Source of the DNA: Comamonadaceae bacterium | Lineage (GTDB): Bacteria > Pseudomonadota > Gammaproteobacteria > Burkholderiales > Burkholderiaceae_C | NCBI GenBank assembly: GCA_947450645.1 | Contig: CANFWH010000002.1 | Location: 97,646 to 161,645, forward strand | Direction: 5' to 3' | Length of the DNA stretch: 64,000 bases | In this document: positions 18,204 to 27,900 of the stretch, piece after piece | Numbering within the stretch: position 1 is the stretch's first letter | How the letters are laid out: the number at the start of each line of letters is the position of its first letter | Position numbers and translations under genes: made by a program | Notes under the pieces: generated by a model | The model's database searches: none | What the model saw: only the letters and a program-made list of their open reading frames with translations | What the model was told of the DNA's origin: nothing

Positions 18204-20834
18204 ATGGATTTATCCCATCACACCCCCATGATGCAGCAGTATCTGCGCGTCAAGTTGGAGTTCCCTGATACGCTGGTGTTCTACCGCATGGGGGATTTTT
18301 ACGAGCTGTTTTTTGATGATGCCAAGCGTGCGGCGCGGCTGCTCGACATCACGCTCACGCAGCGCGGTTCGTCTGCTGGCGAGCCCATCGCCATGGCTGG
18401 TGTGCCTTTCCACGCGGTCGAGGGCTATCTTGCCAAGCTAATTCGTGCGGGTGAGTCGGTGGCGATTTGCGAGCAAATGACTGCACCCACGGGCAAAGGC
18501 ATCGTCGAGCGCAAGGTGATTCGCGTGGTGACGCCCGGCACGCTGACGGAGAGCGAGCTGCTTAGCGATAAAACGGATACGGTGCTGCTCTCGATCCATG
18601 CTGAAAAATCGACGATTGGACTTGCTTGGTTGTCGCTCACACAAAACCAGATTCAATTGGCGACTTGCAAAGCGGATGCATTGAGCGACTGGCTAACGCG
18701 TATTGCACCTTCAGAGTTGATCGTCAGTAGCGACGCCCCTGACCGCGCAAAAGATGCTCTGCAAGCCATACTGGATAAGGCTTCCAGCAGTACCAAATTT
18801 ACACTCACACAGCGTCCTGCTTGGCAGTTTGATGCGGCGCTTGGCAACCGCAAACTGTGCGAGCAGCTCAAAGTAGCGAGCTTGGAAGCGTTCAATGCTG
18901 ACGCGCCTGCGCTTGAATCGGCGCATGCGGCAGCTTCCGCGCTTTTGGCTTATGCCGAGCACACGCAAGGTCGGCTGCTCTCGCATTTACAGTCGCTGGT
19001 CGTCGCAAAAGATGGTGCATTGATTGCCCTGCCTGAAACCACGCGGCGCAATTTGGAACTGACGCAAACGCTGCGCGGCGAGACGGGCGCTGATGCACCG
19101 ACGCTGTTTGCGCTCTTGGATACCTGCATGAGCGGGATGGGCTCTAGAACGCTCAAAACATGGCTGCTGAATCCCGAGCGTTCGCGCATTGCCGCGAATC
19201 AGCGCTTGGATGCGATAGAAGCGCTCGCCTCAATCTATAAGCATTTGCGTGAGCAATTGAAAGGCATCAGCGATGTGGAGCGCATTACGGCTCGGGTGGC
19301 GCTGCGGCAAGTGCGTCCACGTGAATTGGCAGGTCTGCGGCAAACGCTGGCAGCACTTCCCAGCCTCAGACTTGCGCCAGAAGTTTGCACAGCAAGCGCT
19401 TTGCTAAGCCATATCCAGCAAGGCCTGCAGGACAGCCCTGCCACACGCGCAGTCCACATGCGGCTTGCAGCAGCGATTGCCGAAGAGCCTGCGCTTTTGG
19501 TGCGCGATGGCGACGTCATAGCTGATGGCTTTGATGCCGAGCTGGATGAGCTGCGAGGTATCAGCGAGAACTGCGACGCGTTTTTATTAGACCTAGAAGC
19601 ACGGGAAAAAGCACGAACAGGCATCGCCAATTTGCGCGTGCAATACAACCGCGTGCATGGTTTTTATATTGAAGTCACGCAAGGCCAAGTGGACAAAGTG
19701 CCAGCGGATTACCAGCGCCGCCAAACCTTAAAGAACGCCGAGCGCTACATCACACCCGAGCTAAAAACCTTTGAAGACAAAGCGCTTTCGGCACAAGACC
19801 GCGCACTTGCCCGCGAAAAAATCTTGTATGAACTCTTGCTGGATGAACTACAAGACCATCTGCAAGCCTTATCCAGTGTGGCCTACAGCTTAGGTAGCTT
19901 GGATGCGCTGTGCGCTCTAACCGAGCGTTCCCAAACGCTAGAGTGGTCGCGTCCGCGCTTTGTGGACTATCCATGTTTAGAGATTGAAGCAGGTCGTCAT
20001 CCCGTGGTGGAAGCGCGGCTCGCCATGAGTGGCAAGTCGTTTATCGCCAACAACACCGCTATGTCCGCCAAGCAACGGATGCAAATCATCACGGGCCCCA
20101 ACATGGGCGGCAAGTCCACCTACATGCGGCAAACGGCGCTGATTGTGCTGTTGTCCAGCATCGGCTCGTATGTGCCCGCCAGCGGTTGCACACTTGGCCC
20201 CATTGATGCGATCCATACCCGCATTGGCTCGTCAGACGATCTGGCGAACGCGCAGTCCACCTTCATGCTGGAGATGACCGAGGCCGCGCAAATCCTACGA
20301 AGCGCCACACCTGAGTCTCTCGTGTTGATGGACGAAATAGGACGCGGCACATCGACGTTTGATGGTCTCGCACTGGCAAGCTCTATCGCCAAACACTTGC
20401 ATGACCAATGCCAAGCATTTACGTTGTTTGCAACGCATTATTTTGAGTTGACCGAGTTCCCAGCTGATCACAAAGCTGCGCAAAACGTTCACGTGAGCGC
20501 AGTGGAAAATGCAGGCAAGGGAGCCATCGTCTTCCTCCACGCGATTGAAGCTGGACCTGCCAGCCGCAGCTACGGCGTGCAAGTGGCTGCACTAGCTGGT
20601 ATGCCAAACGCCGTACTGCATCAGGCACGTCATGCTCTGCAAAGCCTTGAGGAGCGTGCCTTGCAAGCAAATGATCAAAATGATTTGTTTGAAGCTGCAC
20701 CCACGCAAGCCCTACAAATTGACGATGCCGCGCAGAAGCTGAAGGCGGCGTTAGGTGCGATTGATCCCGATAGCCTCACGCCGCGCGAGGCGCTGGATGC
20801 GCTGTATCGGCTCAAAAAACTGCAAGCCGATTAA
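18204..20834 (+). CDS. mutS: DNA mismatch repair protein MutS
   Basis: 876 residues, full length. MutS recognises mismatches and recruits MutL. The N-terminal [17 protein letters not shown] leads to [15 protein letters not shown], containing the F-Y-E mismatch-wedge motif. The ATPase has Walker [10 protein letters not shown] from residue 631 and Walker [17 protein letters not shown] with D710-E711, then [11 protein letters not shown]. The C-terminus [16 protein letters not shown] is usual. Residues 186-194 (LQAILDKAS) are encoded by a DNA repeat also found in murB and the deaminase gene. The stop codon abuts the stop of convergent boxR with no spacer. Confidence 0.97.
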   Translation: MDLSHHTPMMQQYLRVKLEFPDTLVFYRMGDFYELFFDDAKRAARLLDITLTQRGSSAGEPIAMAGVPFHAVEGYLAKLIRAGESVAICEQMTAPTGKGIVERKVIRVVTPGTLTESELLSDKTDTVLLSIHAEKSTIGLAWLSLTQNQIQLATCKADALSDWLTRIAPSELIVSSDAPDRAKDALQAILDKASSSTKFTLTQRPAWQFDAALGNRKLCEQLKVASLEAFNADAPALESAHAAASALLAYAEHTQGRLLSHLQSLVVAKDGALIALPETTRRNLELTQTLRGETGADAPTLFALLDTCMSGMGSRTLKTWLLNPERSRIAANQRLDAIEALASIYKHLREQLKGISDVERITARVALRQVRPRELAGLRQTLAALPSLRLAPEVCTASALLSHIQQGLQDSPATRAVHMRLAAAIAEEPALLVRDGDVIADGFDAELDELRGISENCDAFLLDLEAREKARTGIANLRVQYNRVHGFYIEVTQGQVDKVPADYQRRQTLKNAERYITPELKTFEDKALSAQDRALAREKILYELLLDELQDHLQALSSVAYSLGSLDALCALTERSQTLEWSRPRFVDYPCLEIEAGRHPVVEARLAMSGKSFIANNTAMSAKQRMQIITGPNMGGKSTYMRQTALIVLLSSIGSYVPASGCTLGPIDAIHTRIGSSDDLANAQSTFMLEMTEAAQILRSATPESLVLMDEIGRGTSTFDGLALASSIAKHLHDQCQAFTLFATHYFELTEFPADHKAAQNVHVSAVENAGKGAIVFLHAIEAGPASRSYGVQVAALAGMPNAVLHQARHALQSLEERALQANDQNDLFEAAPTQALQIDDAAQKLKAALGAIDPDSLTPREALDALYRLKKLQAD
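18763..18783. repeat. 21-nt in-gene inverted repeat, copy in mutS (first)
   Basis: AAGCC at 18763-18767 and GGCTT at 18779-18783 flank an 11-base core ATACTGGATAA. In the mutS frame it encodes residues 187-194 of LQAILDKAS. The same DNA is nearly identical in the deaminase gene at 59141 and in murB at 46680. Confidence 0.7.
19406..19426. repeat. 21-nt in-gene inverted repeat, diverged copy in mutS
   Basis: AAGCC, core ATATCCAGCA, then AGGCCT. It is in the opposite orientation to the copy at 18763 and is one of the weaker members of the family. It overlaps normal mutS coding sequence. Confidence 0.4.
19864..19884. repeat. 21-nt in-gene inverted repeat, copy in mutS (third)
   Basis: AAGCCTTATCC followed by AGTGT and GGCCT, the reverse complement of the GGATAAGGCTT core. 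It falls in a conserved part of MutS ([15 protein letters not shown]), so here it is not an obvious insertion. Confidence 0.5.
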
Positions 20835-21638
20835 TCAAGCTGCTTGCAAGCGCTCCAGCAGTAATTTGCGACAAGTTGCCAAGTCGTAATCGCTGGTATT
20901 AAAGGCAATATCCGCACGGGCATAGAGCAGCTCGCGGGTTTGCAAAATACTTTTTAAATCATCAATCGCGGCGCGTTGCGTGGTGCGCGTCGCCGCCATC
21001 GGGCGGTTGTCGCCTTGGGCGCGAACTCGGCTGAGGTGATCTAAAGGCTTGGCTTGCAGCCACACGGTGGTGCACTGCCGCAGCAAGAGTTCAAACGAAT
21101 CGCCATCTGTCACCACGCCGCCTGGGGTGGCAATCACGATGGGCTCTTTTAAAGCGACGATTTCACGAATCGCTTGGCGCTCGAAACGCCTGTACGCCGC
21201 GTCGCCATAGAGGTTGTAAATCTCTGGCAGGCTAGAGCCAGCAAGGCGCTCAATCTCGCGGCTGATTTCAACAAAACGGAATCCGAGGCTCTTGGCAAGT
21301 AACGCCCCCAGCGTACTTTTGCCCGCACCGCGCAGGCCAATCAAAGCAATGCGTTGCTGGCGCTGGCTACCTGCCGCTTTGCTGCTCAGAGCCGTTGGAG
21401 ACGCTTTCTCTTGCATCGTCTCACCCAGTAATTGGGGCACGGACACATCAAACGCCTTGGCAAGCTCAACCAAAATAAGCACCGAGACGTTACCCGTGCC
21501 GCCCTCTAAATTTGCCAAGTGCCGCTCGGAAATACGCGCCGCTTGGGAAAGTTGCTTGCGCGTCATGCCGATTTTGGCACGCAGCGCACGCACGCGCTCG
21601 CCAAGGGCGACTAAGAAGGGGTGGCGGCTATCCGTCAT
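20835..21638 (-). CDS. boxR: BoxR-type regulator: XRE helix-turn-helix fused to shikimate-kinase-like domain
   Basis: 267 residues. The N-terminal XRE helix-turn-helix (GERVRALRAKIGMTRKQLSQAARISERHLANLEGG, roughly residues 12-46) is joined to a shikimate-kinase-like P-loop domain beginning IALIGLRGAGKSTLGALLA. This is the BzdR/BoxR architecture: a benzoyl-CoA-responsive repressor of benzoate degradation. It is divergent from boxD, with TGCA repeats in the gap. ATG 21638 is chosen (MTDSRHPFLVALGERVR); 21659 or 21707 would extend into the promoter region. The kinase-like domain probably serves as the ligand sensor and not as AroK. Confidence 0.93.
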   Translation of the reverse strand: MTDSRHPFLVALGERVRALRAKIGMTRKQLSQAARISERHLANLEGGTGNVSVLILVELAKAFDVSVPQLLGETMQEKASPTALSSKAAGSQRQQRIALIGLRGAGKSTLGALLAKSLGFRFVEISREIERLAGSSLPEIYNLYGDAAYRRFERQAIREIVALKEPIVIATPGGVVTDGDSFELLLRQCTTVWLQAKPLDHLSRVRAQGDNRPMAATRTTQRAAIDDLKSILQTRELLYARADIAFNTSDYDLATCRKLLLERLQAA

Positions 21639-21729
21639 CTTTAATGCAATTTGCTTCATAAGGGTGCGATAGTAACATTGCACAATGCTGCATTCACTGC
21701 CGAGCACAACTCACACAAGGACAGACCCG
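21639..21729. promoter_or_regulatory. boxR/boxD divergent control region with TGCA repeats
   Basis: TGCA occurs at 21645, 21679 and 21689; the last two form TGCA-N6-TGCA, one helical turn apart. BzdR, the best studied relative of BoxR, is known to bind operators built from repeated TGCA. AAGGA at about 21717-21721 is the ribosome site for boxD. The site is seen; BoxR binding is inferred. Confidence 0.6.
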
Positions 21730-23295
21730 ATGACCGAACTTCTCTCGAACTATTTAGGCGGCACACCCGTCATGGGCTCTGGCGCAGGCACGCCGTTATT
21801 TGACCCCGTGCTGGGCAACGAACTCGTGCGCGTCGATGCCACAGGATTGGACTTAGCCGCAGGCTTTGACTTTGCCAGACGCCAAGGTGGGCAAGCCTTG
21901 CGAGCCATGACCTACCGCGAGCGTGCCGCCATGCTTGGCGCCGTCGTGAAGGTCTTGCAAGCCAATCGCGATGCCTACTATGACATCGCCATGCAAAACA
22001 GTGGGACGGTTAAAAACGATTCTGCCGTTGATATTGACGGCGGCATTTATACGCTGGGTTACTACGCTAAATTGGGTGAGTCGCTGGGCGATCAAAAATA
22101 TCTGCTGGATGACGAGCCCGCGGCTTTGGGCCGCGACAAGGAAAAGGGCGTCGCCTTTGTCTCGCAGCATATCCTCACGCCTACGCACGGGGTGGCGCTT
22201 TTGATCAATGCCTTTAATTTCCCGTCTTGGGGTCTGTGGGAAAAGGCCGCGCCTGCGCTGCTGTCTGGCGTGCCCGTCATCGTTAAACCTGGCACCAGCA
22301 CAGCTTGGCTGACGCAGCGCATGGTGCGCGATGTGGTGGAAGCGGGCGTGCTACCCGCAGGTGCGCTCTCCGTCATTTGCGGCTCTAGCGCAGGTTTGAT
22401 GGATCAGCTCAAAGCTTTCGATGTGGTGTCTTTTACCGGCTCAGCGGATACGGCCAAGGTCATCCGCTCGCACCCTGCGGTGACCGAACGCTCGGTGCGC
22501 GTCAATATCGAGGCCGATAGCGTGAACAGTGCTTGGTTGTTGCCCGATGCAGATGCCAGTAGCGATTCATTCAAATCTTTGGTGCGCGAAGTGGTGAATG
22601 AGATGCGCGTGAAATCGGGGCAAAAATGCACGGCGATTCGCAGGATCTTCGTGCCAGAGGCCATATACAGCGTGGCTTCCGAGGCGATTAGTGCCAAGCT
22701 TGCTCTGCTTGCAGTTGGCAACCCGCGCAACGAATTGGTGAAGATGGGCTCGCTGGTGAGCCGCGCACAATTCAATACCGTCCAGCAAGGACTTGCGCAT
22801 TTAAAAACGCAAGCTGAAACATTATTTGATGGCAGCACGCTGTCACTCGTCGATGTCGATCCTGCTGTGGCCTGCGTGATGGCCCCGACGTTACTCGGCG
22901 CTCGTGACCCCAATAGCGATCTCATTCACAACACCGAAGTTTTTGGTCCTGTGGCGACGCTTGTTCCATACAAAGACTTGGCGCACGCCAAAGCTTTAAT
23001 CGCACGCGGCGAGGGTTCTTTGGTCGCATCAGTTTATTCGGGCGACACGGCGATGGCCTCAGAGGCCTCACTGGATATAGCTTTCGCCCATGGCAGAGTA
23101 CATGTCATTACGCCTGATGTGGCGCAGATTCATACAGGTCACGGCAACGTGATGCCTCAAACTTTGCACGGCGGTCCTGGTCGTGCGGGCGGCGGCGAAG
23201 AGCTAGGCGGCAAGCGCGGCCTTGGCTTTTATCACCGCAGAAGCGGCTTGCAAGTCTCTCAATCCATCGCCAACACCATGAAGGTTTCAACATGA
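21730..23295 (+). CDS. boxD: 3,4-dehydroadipyl-CoA semialdehyde dehydrogenase BoxD
   Basis: 521-residue aldehyde dehydrogenase of the BoxD/PaaN-like branch. It oxidises the semialdehyde made by BoxC to 3,4-dehydroadipyl-CoA with NADP. Motifs: LLINAFNFPSWGLWEKAAPALLSG (cofactor and Asn region), VIVKPGTSTAW, VSFTGSADTAKVI, and catalytic cysteine in SGQKCTAIRRIFVP; C-terminal GGPGRAGGGEELGGKRGLGFYHRR. The ATG at 21730 has AAGGA upstream and fits the family start; the ORF's first ATG at 21685 lies inside the promoter. It overlaps the ligase start by 4 bp (ATGA). Confidence 0.93.
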   Translation: MTELLSNYLGGTPVMGSGAGTPLFDPVLGNELVRVDATGLDLAAGFDFARRQGGQALRAMTYRERAAMLGAVVKVLQANRDAYYDIAMQNSGTVKNDSAVDIDGGIYTLGYYAKLGESLGDQKYLLDDEPAALGRDKEKGVAFVSQHILTPTHGVALLINAFNFPSWGLWEKAAPALLSGVPVIVKPGTSTAWLTQRMVRDVVEAGVLPAGALSVICGSSAGLMDQLKAFDVVSFTGSADTAKVIRSHPAVTERSVRVNIEADSVNSAWLLPDADASSDSFKSLVREVVNEMRVKSGQKCTAIRRIFVPEAIYSVASEAISAKLALLAVGNPRNELVKMGSLVSRAQFNTVQQGLAHLKTQAETLFDGSTLSLVDVDPAVACVMAPTLLGARDPNSDLIHNTEVFGPVATLVPYKDLAHAKALIARGEGSLVASVYSGDTAMASEASLDIAFAHGRVHVITPDVAQIHTGHGNVMPQTLHGGPGRAGGGEELGGKRGLGFYHRRSGLQVSQSIANTMKVST

Positions 23296-24869
23296 ACGCT
23301 ACTCTATTCAATTTTGCAGAGCACATTTTTTCGCTCAATAAAAGCCGCGCCAGCAAGCTCGCGTTTATTGACGACACACGCACGCTCACCTACGGCGAAC
23401 TAGAGCGGCAAGCACGCCGCACAGCGGCAAGCCTTATCCAGCTTGGCCTTCGGCGCGAAGAGCGGGTGTTTGTTTTGATGCACGACAACGTGGACTGGCC
23501 CGTCGCATTTTTGGGTTGTCTATACGCAGGCATCGTCCCCGTCGCCGTCAATACGCTGTTGCCAGCGGACGATTTGGCGTACATGCTGGAACACTCTCGC
23601 TCTCGCGCCGCGATTGTGTCCGAGGCGCTCTTGCCGACGTTTAATGAGGCGCTTGCTAAGGCATCGGCCCACGAAGTCCAGCACACGCTCATTTCAAAGC
23701 CCGCCCTCTCGCAAGCCTTTCTGGATGAGGCCTGCGAGCCAATGGCAAGCCCAGCGCCCACACACCCAGACGACATCGGGTTTTGGCTTTATTCATCGGG
23801 TTCAACGGGTAAGCCCAAAGGCACGGTGCACACGCACGCCAATCCGTATCACACGACCGAACTCTTTGGCAAAGCGGTGCTGGGTATTCAAGAGTCCGAC
23901 GTGCTGTTTTCTGCTGCCAAATTATTTTTTGCCTATGGCCTTGGCAACGGACTGTCGTTCCCGCTAGCTGTTGGTGCAACGGTGATCTTGTTCGCCGAGC
24001 GTCCTACGCCCGATGCCGTATTTAAACGCTGGACGGGCGCTACGCCTGTGCTGGCAGGATTGAAACCTACCATCTTTTTTGGCGCACCCACAGGCTTTGC
24101 GGGCATGCTGGCCGCGCCCAACTTGCCTGCCAAGTCAGAGGTTGCACTGCGTATGTGCTCGTCGGCTGGCGAGGCCTTGCCACGCGATATTGGCGAGCGC
24201 TTCACAAAGCATTTTGGCGTGCAGATTGTGGATGGCATTGGCTCGACTGAGATGCTGCACGTATACCTATCCAACCGCCCAGACGATGTGCGCTATGGCA
24301 CGACGGGCAAAGCGGTCGCGGGCTACGAGCTCTCGCTACGGGATGACGCTGGCAATGAAGTGGCGGACGGCGAAGTGGGTGATCTCTACATCCAAGGCCC
24401 AAGCGCGGCGCTGATGTATTGGACGCGCCGCGATAAAAGCGCCGAAACCTTCCAAGGCGCGTGGCTTAAGAGCGGTGACAAATATGTGCGTGATGCGGAT
24501 GGCTATTACACCTACTCAGGCCGCAGTGACGACATGTTCAAAATCAGCGGTCAATACGTCTCGCCATTCGAGGTGGAGTCCACATTGATGCAGCACAGCG
24601 CGGTGTTGGAAGCAGCAGTCGTAGCGGTTCTAGACGAAAATGGTCTGACTCGCGCCAAAGCGTATGTGGTTTTAAAAGCAGGACAGACGGCGAGCGATGC
24701 ACTCAACACGGAGTTGCAAGCGTTTGTGAAATCAAAGCTTGCACCGCACAAATATCCACGTCAAATTGAATTTATTGCCGAGTTGCCGAAAACGGCGACG
24801 GGGAAGATTCAGCGGTTTAAATTGCGTGTGGTGCCTCCGACAGGAATCGAACCTGTATCTAGCGCTTAG
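23292..24869 (+). CDS. bclA: Benzoate-CoA ligase
   Basis: 525-residue adenylate-forming ligase that activates benzoate to benzoyl-CoA, the entry step of the box pathway. Motifs: YSSGSTGKPKGTVHTH (P-loop), FFGAPTGFAGML, DGIGSTEMLHVYLSN, KSGDKYVRDADGYYTYSGRSDDMFKISG, and the C-terminal catalytic lysine in LPKTATGKIQRFKLR. The N-terminus FNFAEHIFSLN is typical of benzoate-CoA ligases. No stop occurs before the antisense tRNA-Arg, so about 13 terminal residues (PPTGIEPVSSA and neighbours) are translated from tRNA antisense. It is co-translated with boxD. Confidence 0.92.
   Translation: MNATLFNFAEHIFSLNKSRASKLAFIDDTRTLTYGELERQARRTAASLIQLGLRREERVFVLMHDNVDWPVAFLGCLYAGIVPVAVNTLLPADDLAYMLEHSRSRAAIVSEALLPTFNEALAKASAHEVQHTLISKPALSQAFLDEACEPMASPAPTHPDDIGFWLYSSGSTGKPKGTVHTHANPYHTTELFGKAVLGIQESDVLFSAAKLFFAYGLGNGLSFPLAVGATVILFAERPTPDAVFKRWTGATPVLAGLKPTIFFGAPTGFAGMLAAPNLPAKSEVALRMCSSAGEALPRDIGERFTKHFGVQIVDGIGSTEMLHVYLSNRPDDVRYGTTGKAVAGYELSLRDDAGNEVADGEVGDLYIQGPSAALMYWTRRDKSAETFQGAWLKSGDKYVRDADGYYTYSGRSDDMFKISGQYVSPFEVESTLMQHSAVLEAAVVAVLDENGLTRAKAYVVLKAGQTASDALNTELQAFVKSKLAPHKYPRQIEFIAELPKTATGKIQRFKLRVVPPTGIEPVSSA
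23429..23449. repeat. 21-nt in-gene inverted repeat, copy in the ligase gene
   Basis: AAGCCTTATCC, then AGCTT and GGCCT: the reverse complement orientation of the GGATAAGGCTT core. It overlaps the coding of ASLIQLGL, a conserved part of the ligase. Confidence 0.5.
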
Positions 24870-24903
24870 GAGGCACTCGTTCTATCCATTGAACTACGGC
24901 GGC
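24829..24903 (-). tRNA. tRNA-Arg (anticodon CCT), CCA encoded
   Basis: A complete cloverleaf on the minus strand: acceptor GCCGCCG pairing with CGGAGGC (one G-A mismatch at pair 4), D arm GTTC/GAAC, anticodon stem AGTGC/GCGCT with loop CTCCTAA giving anticodon CCT, T arm ACAGG-TTCGATT-CCTGT, discriminator A and an encoded CCA. It reads AGG codons. It overlaps the 3' end of the benzoate-CoA ligase ORF in antisense by 41 bp. Confidence 0.93.
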
Positions 24904-24944
24904 AAAATGGTTTTTGCAATTGCGTGATTTTAGACGCTCCACAA

Positions 24945-27900
24945 CTAAGCAGTTGCTTGCGCGGTGTAGCGTATCAGCACTTCCAAGAGTTCATCTTCAG
25001 AATACGGCTTGCCCAAATATTCATTCGCGCCAAGCTCTTTGGCATGATCGCGATGTTTGTCGGCAATGCGCGAGGTAATCATCACCACTGGCAAGTGGCT
25101 CAGTCGCTCTGACGCACGAATGCTACGCAACAACTCAAAGCCATCCATGCGTGGCATTTCTACATCCGACAATACGAGCGCTGGGATCTCTAGGCGCAGC
25201 GTATCCAAAGCTTGGCGTCCATCTGCCGCGACAACAACGCGATAACCTTCGCGCTGCAAGAGGCGCTGCAAGACACGGCGCATCGTGATGGAGTCATCCA
25301 CCACCATCACCAAAGGCGCTTGAGATGCGCTTTGTGCAGCGTTTTGCATCTCGGTATTGATTGCTTGCTCCGCCACTGGCATGGAAGCCCCATCAGCAAG
25401 CCGCGGCCCATAAACAGCGGCCAATGCGACAGGGTTGTAGATCAGCACCGTGGGCCCTGTGGGCAGTACGGTCATGCCAGACAAGCCTGGCATCTGCGCA
25501 AGCTGTGTCCCTAAGTTTTTAACCATCACCTCTTGGTTACCCAGCACCTCATCCACATGCAGAGCAATAGTTTGACCCGCACTTTGCAAAAGCATGACGT
25601 TTTGCGTGGGCTGCTCGAGAACTGAACTAGGTGTTTTATATTGCAGTAAATGGCTGAGGCCATAAAATGGATAGGCTTGATCGCCGTGGGTAAAAGATTT
25701 TTTCTCTTGCGCTTTCAAGATTTTTTCTGGTTTCACACGCACAATGGTGCTCACTAAATTACCAGGAATGCCTGTCATTTGTGAGCCCGTGCGAACCAGC
25801 ACAATTTGTGTTACGGCCGTAGTTAGCGGCAAAATTAACTTAAACGATGTACCTGTACCTTGCGTCGTGGCGACTTCGATACGCCCGCCCAGTGCCAACA
25901 CTTGACTGCGGACCACGTCCATGCCAATGCCACGTCCCGCTAGCTCGGACACTTCGGCTACGGCACTAAGACCTGACATAAAGATCAACTCAGCTGGATC
26001 CGCATTGAGCTGAGACTGCCCTAATCTCGCGCGCGCCTTGCGTAGCAGGGCATCATGGTCGATGCCATCTCCATCGTCTTGCAAACCCACAATCACGTCA
26101 TTACTTTGCTGACTTAATTGAATCGTGATTTGTCCTTGTACAGGCTTGCCTTTGGCTTCTCGCTCAGCTGGTAGCTCAATACCATGGACCACGGCATTGC
26201 GTAACAAATGTTCAAAAACAGGAAGCATACGCTCCAGCACTGAGCGATCCATTTCTTGTGCGCCATTTTGAATCGTGAGCTCGATTGTTTTTCCAAGCTC
26301 GGCGCTAGTCATGCGCACGAGGCGATGCAGCCGCTCACCCACAGAGTCAAAATCAACCATGCGTGTTCGCAACAAGTTGCGTTGTAAATCTCTGGTTTGG
26401 CGCAACTGCGCCGCCAAATCATCTTCGGTGGTGTTGAGACTACGCTGTAAGCCGCGCTGCAAAGTTGAGATGTCACTCAGCGCTTCGGCCATAAAACGCG
26501 TGAGCTCTTGCGTTCTTGTAAAGCGATCTAGCTCGAGTGGATCAAAACTATTGGCAGCGTCGATCACCTGCGCCTGACGAGACTGCATTTGTGACTCGGT
26601 TTGAAGTTCCATTTCACGCAGTTGATCACGCAGACGCTGCACTTGCAAACCCATATCCGATAAGGTGCGCAGCGATCTGATGATTTCTGCTTCCATGCGC
26701 GACCGCGCAATCATTAGCTCACCCGTTTGGTTCACTAATCGATCCACCGTGTTCGATTGCACGCGGATCGTCTCGCCACTCGGCACAGCGACAAAAGGCT
26801 GCGGCTGTACAGCCGATTGAACCCTCTGCTGCAAAGACTGCGTTGGCTGCACCGATGGCGCAACCATTTGGTCATAGGCTTGCAAAAGACGAGCGAGCTG
26901 ATCGTCGCTAGGCTTGCCGCTAATCGCTTCAATCTGTGACTCAAGGTCGTGTGCGCGCTCGGCCAAGGATTGTTCGCCCACCAATCTCGCGCTGCCCTTA
27001 AGCGTATGCAACGTCCGCAGAGCTTGCGCTTTATCCCAGGTACGTAATGCCGCCCCGAGCTCGGGGATAAGTTGCGCTGACTCTTCTTCGAAAATAGTCT
27101 TCACCTCTGAATCAACACTAGTAACCAAAGGAGCGGACTGAATGGGCGTCAGTTCAGTAGGCGCAGATGCAGGAGCCGGCGCTATAGGCCGTGCATCCAA
27201 ATAAGCCTGTAATTTATCTATCAGCGACACATCGGTCGTTTTTAAAAACCCTGCAGCAAATTGATGGAGCAAGCGTCTGATTTCGTCTGCCGCATTCGCT
27301 AGTGTTTGCGCCAAATCAACCGAATACACCTCCTGCGTCTGAGCTCTTTCAATCAGACGTTCCGTCAATTTAGCAAGCTGCGCACAACTCTCAAAACCAA
27401 CCGTTGCCGAGCTTCCTGCCAATGCATGTGCCCACGTCAATGCTTGGCTCGGAACAGGCTGGGTCTCGTCCAAGGTCCATTCCGACAGGGCTAGCGCCAG
27501 TTGACGCGACCACTCATCAGTCTCATTGAGGTAAGCTTGATACAGTGGAATGGAAATTTGTAGATCACCAATCGTTTTTGTTTGCGCATCGACGGCTTCA
27601 TCCACTCCCAAAGGTTCAGCAGGGAGATCCAAAAAGTCAGCTGGAGGTAAATCAAAGGCGGCTGGAATGGACTGTGTGGACTCTAGAGCCTTCAGACCAT
27701 CTCTTAGTGAATCTAATTGCCAATCGATGCCCGATGTGTCGAGTGCCGAGCCATTGGCTGCATGCTGCGCTTGCATATGATGCGTCCAATCTTTCATGCG
27801 CACTATTTGATCGGCGCAAAGCTGAAATGCGCCTGAGCTGAGCTGTTGCTGCTGTGCGAGCTTATCGTTGAGATATTGCTCCAACAGCCAAGCCGACTCA

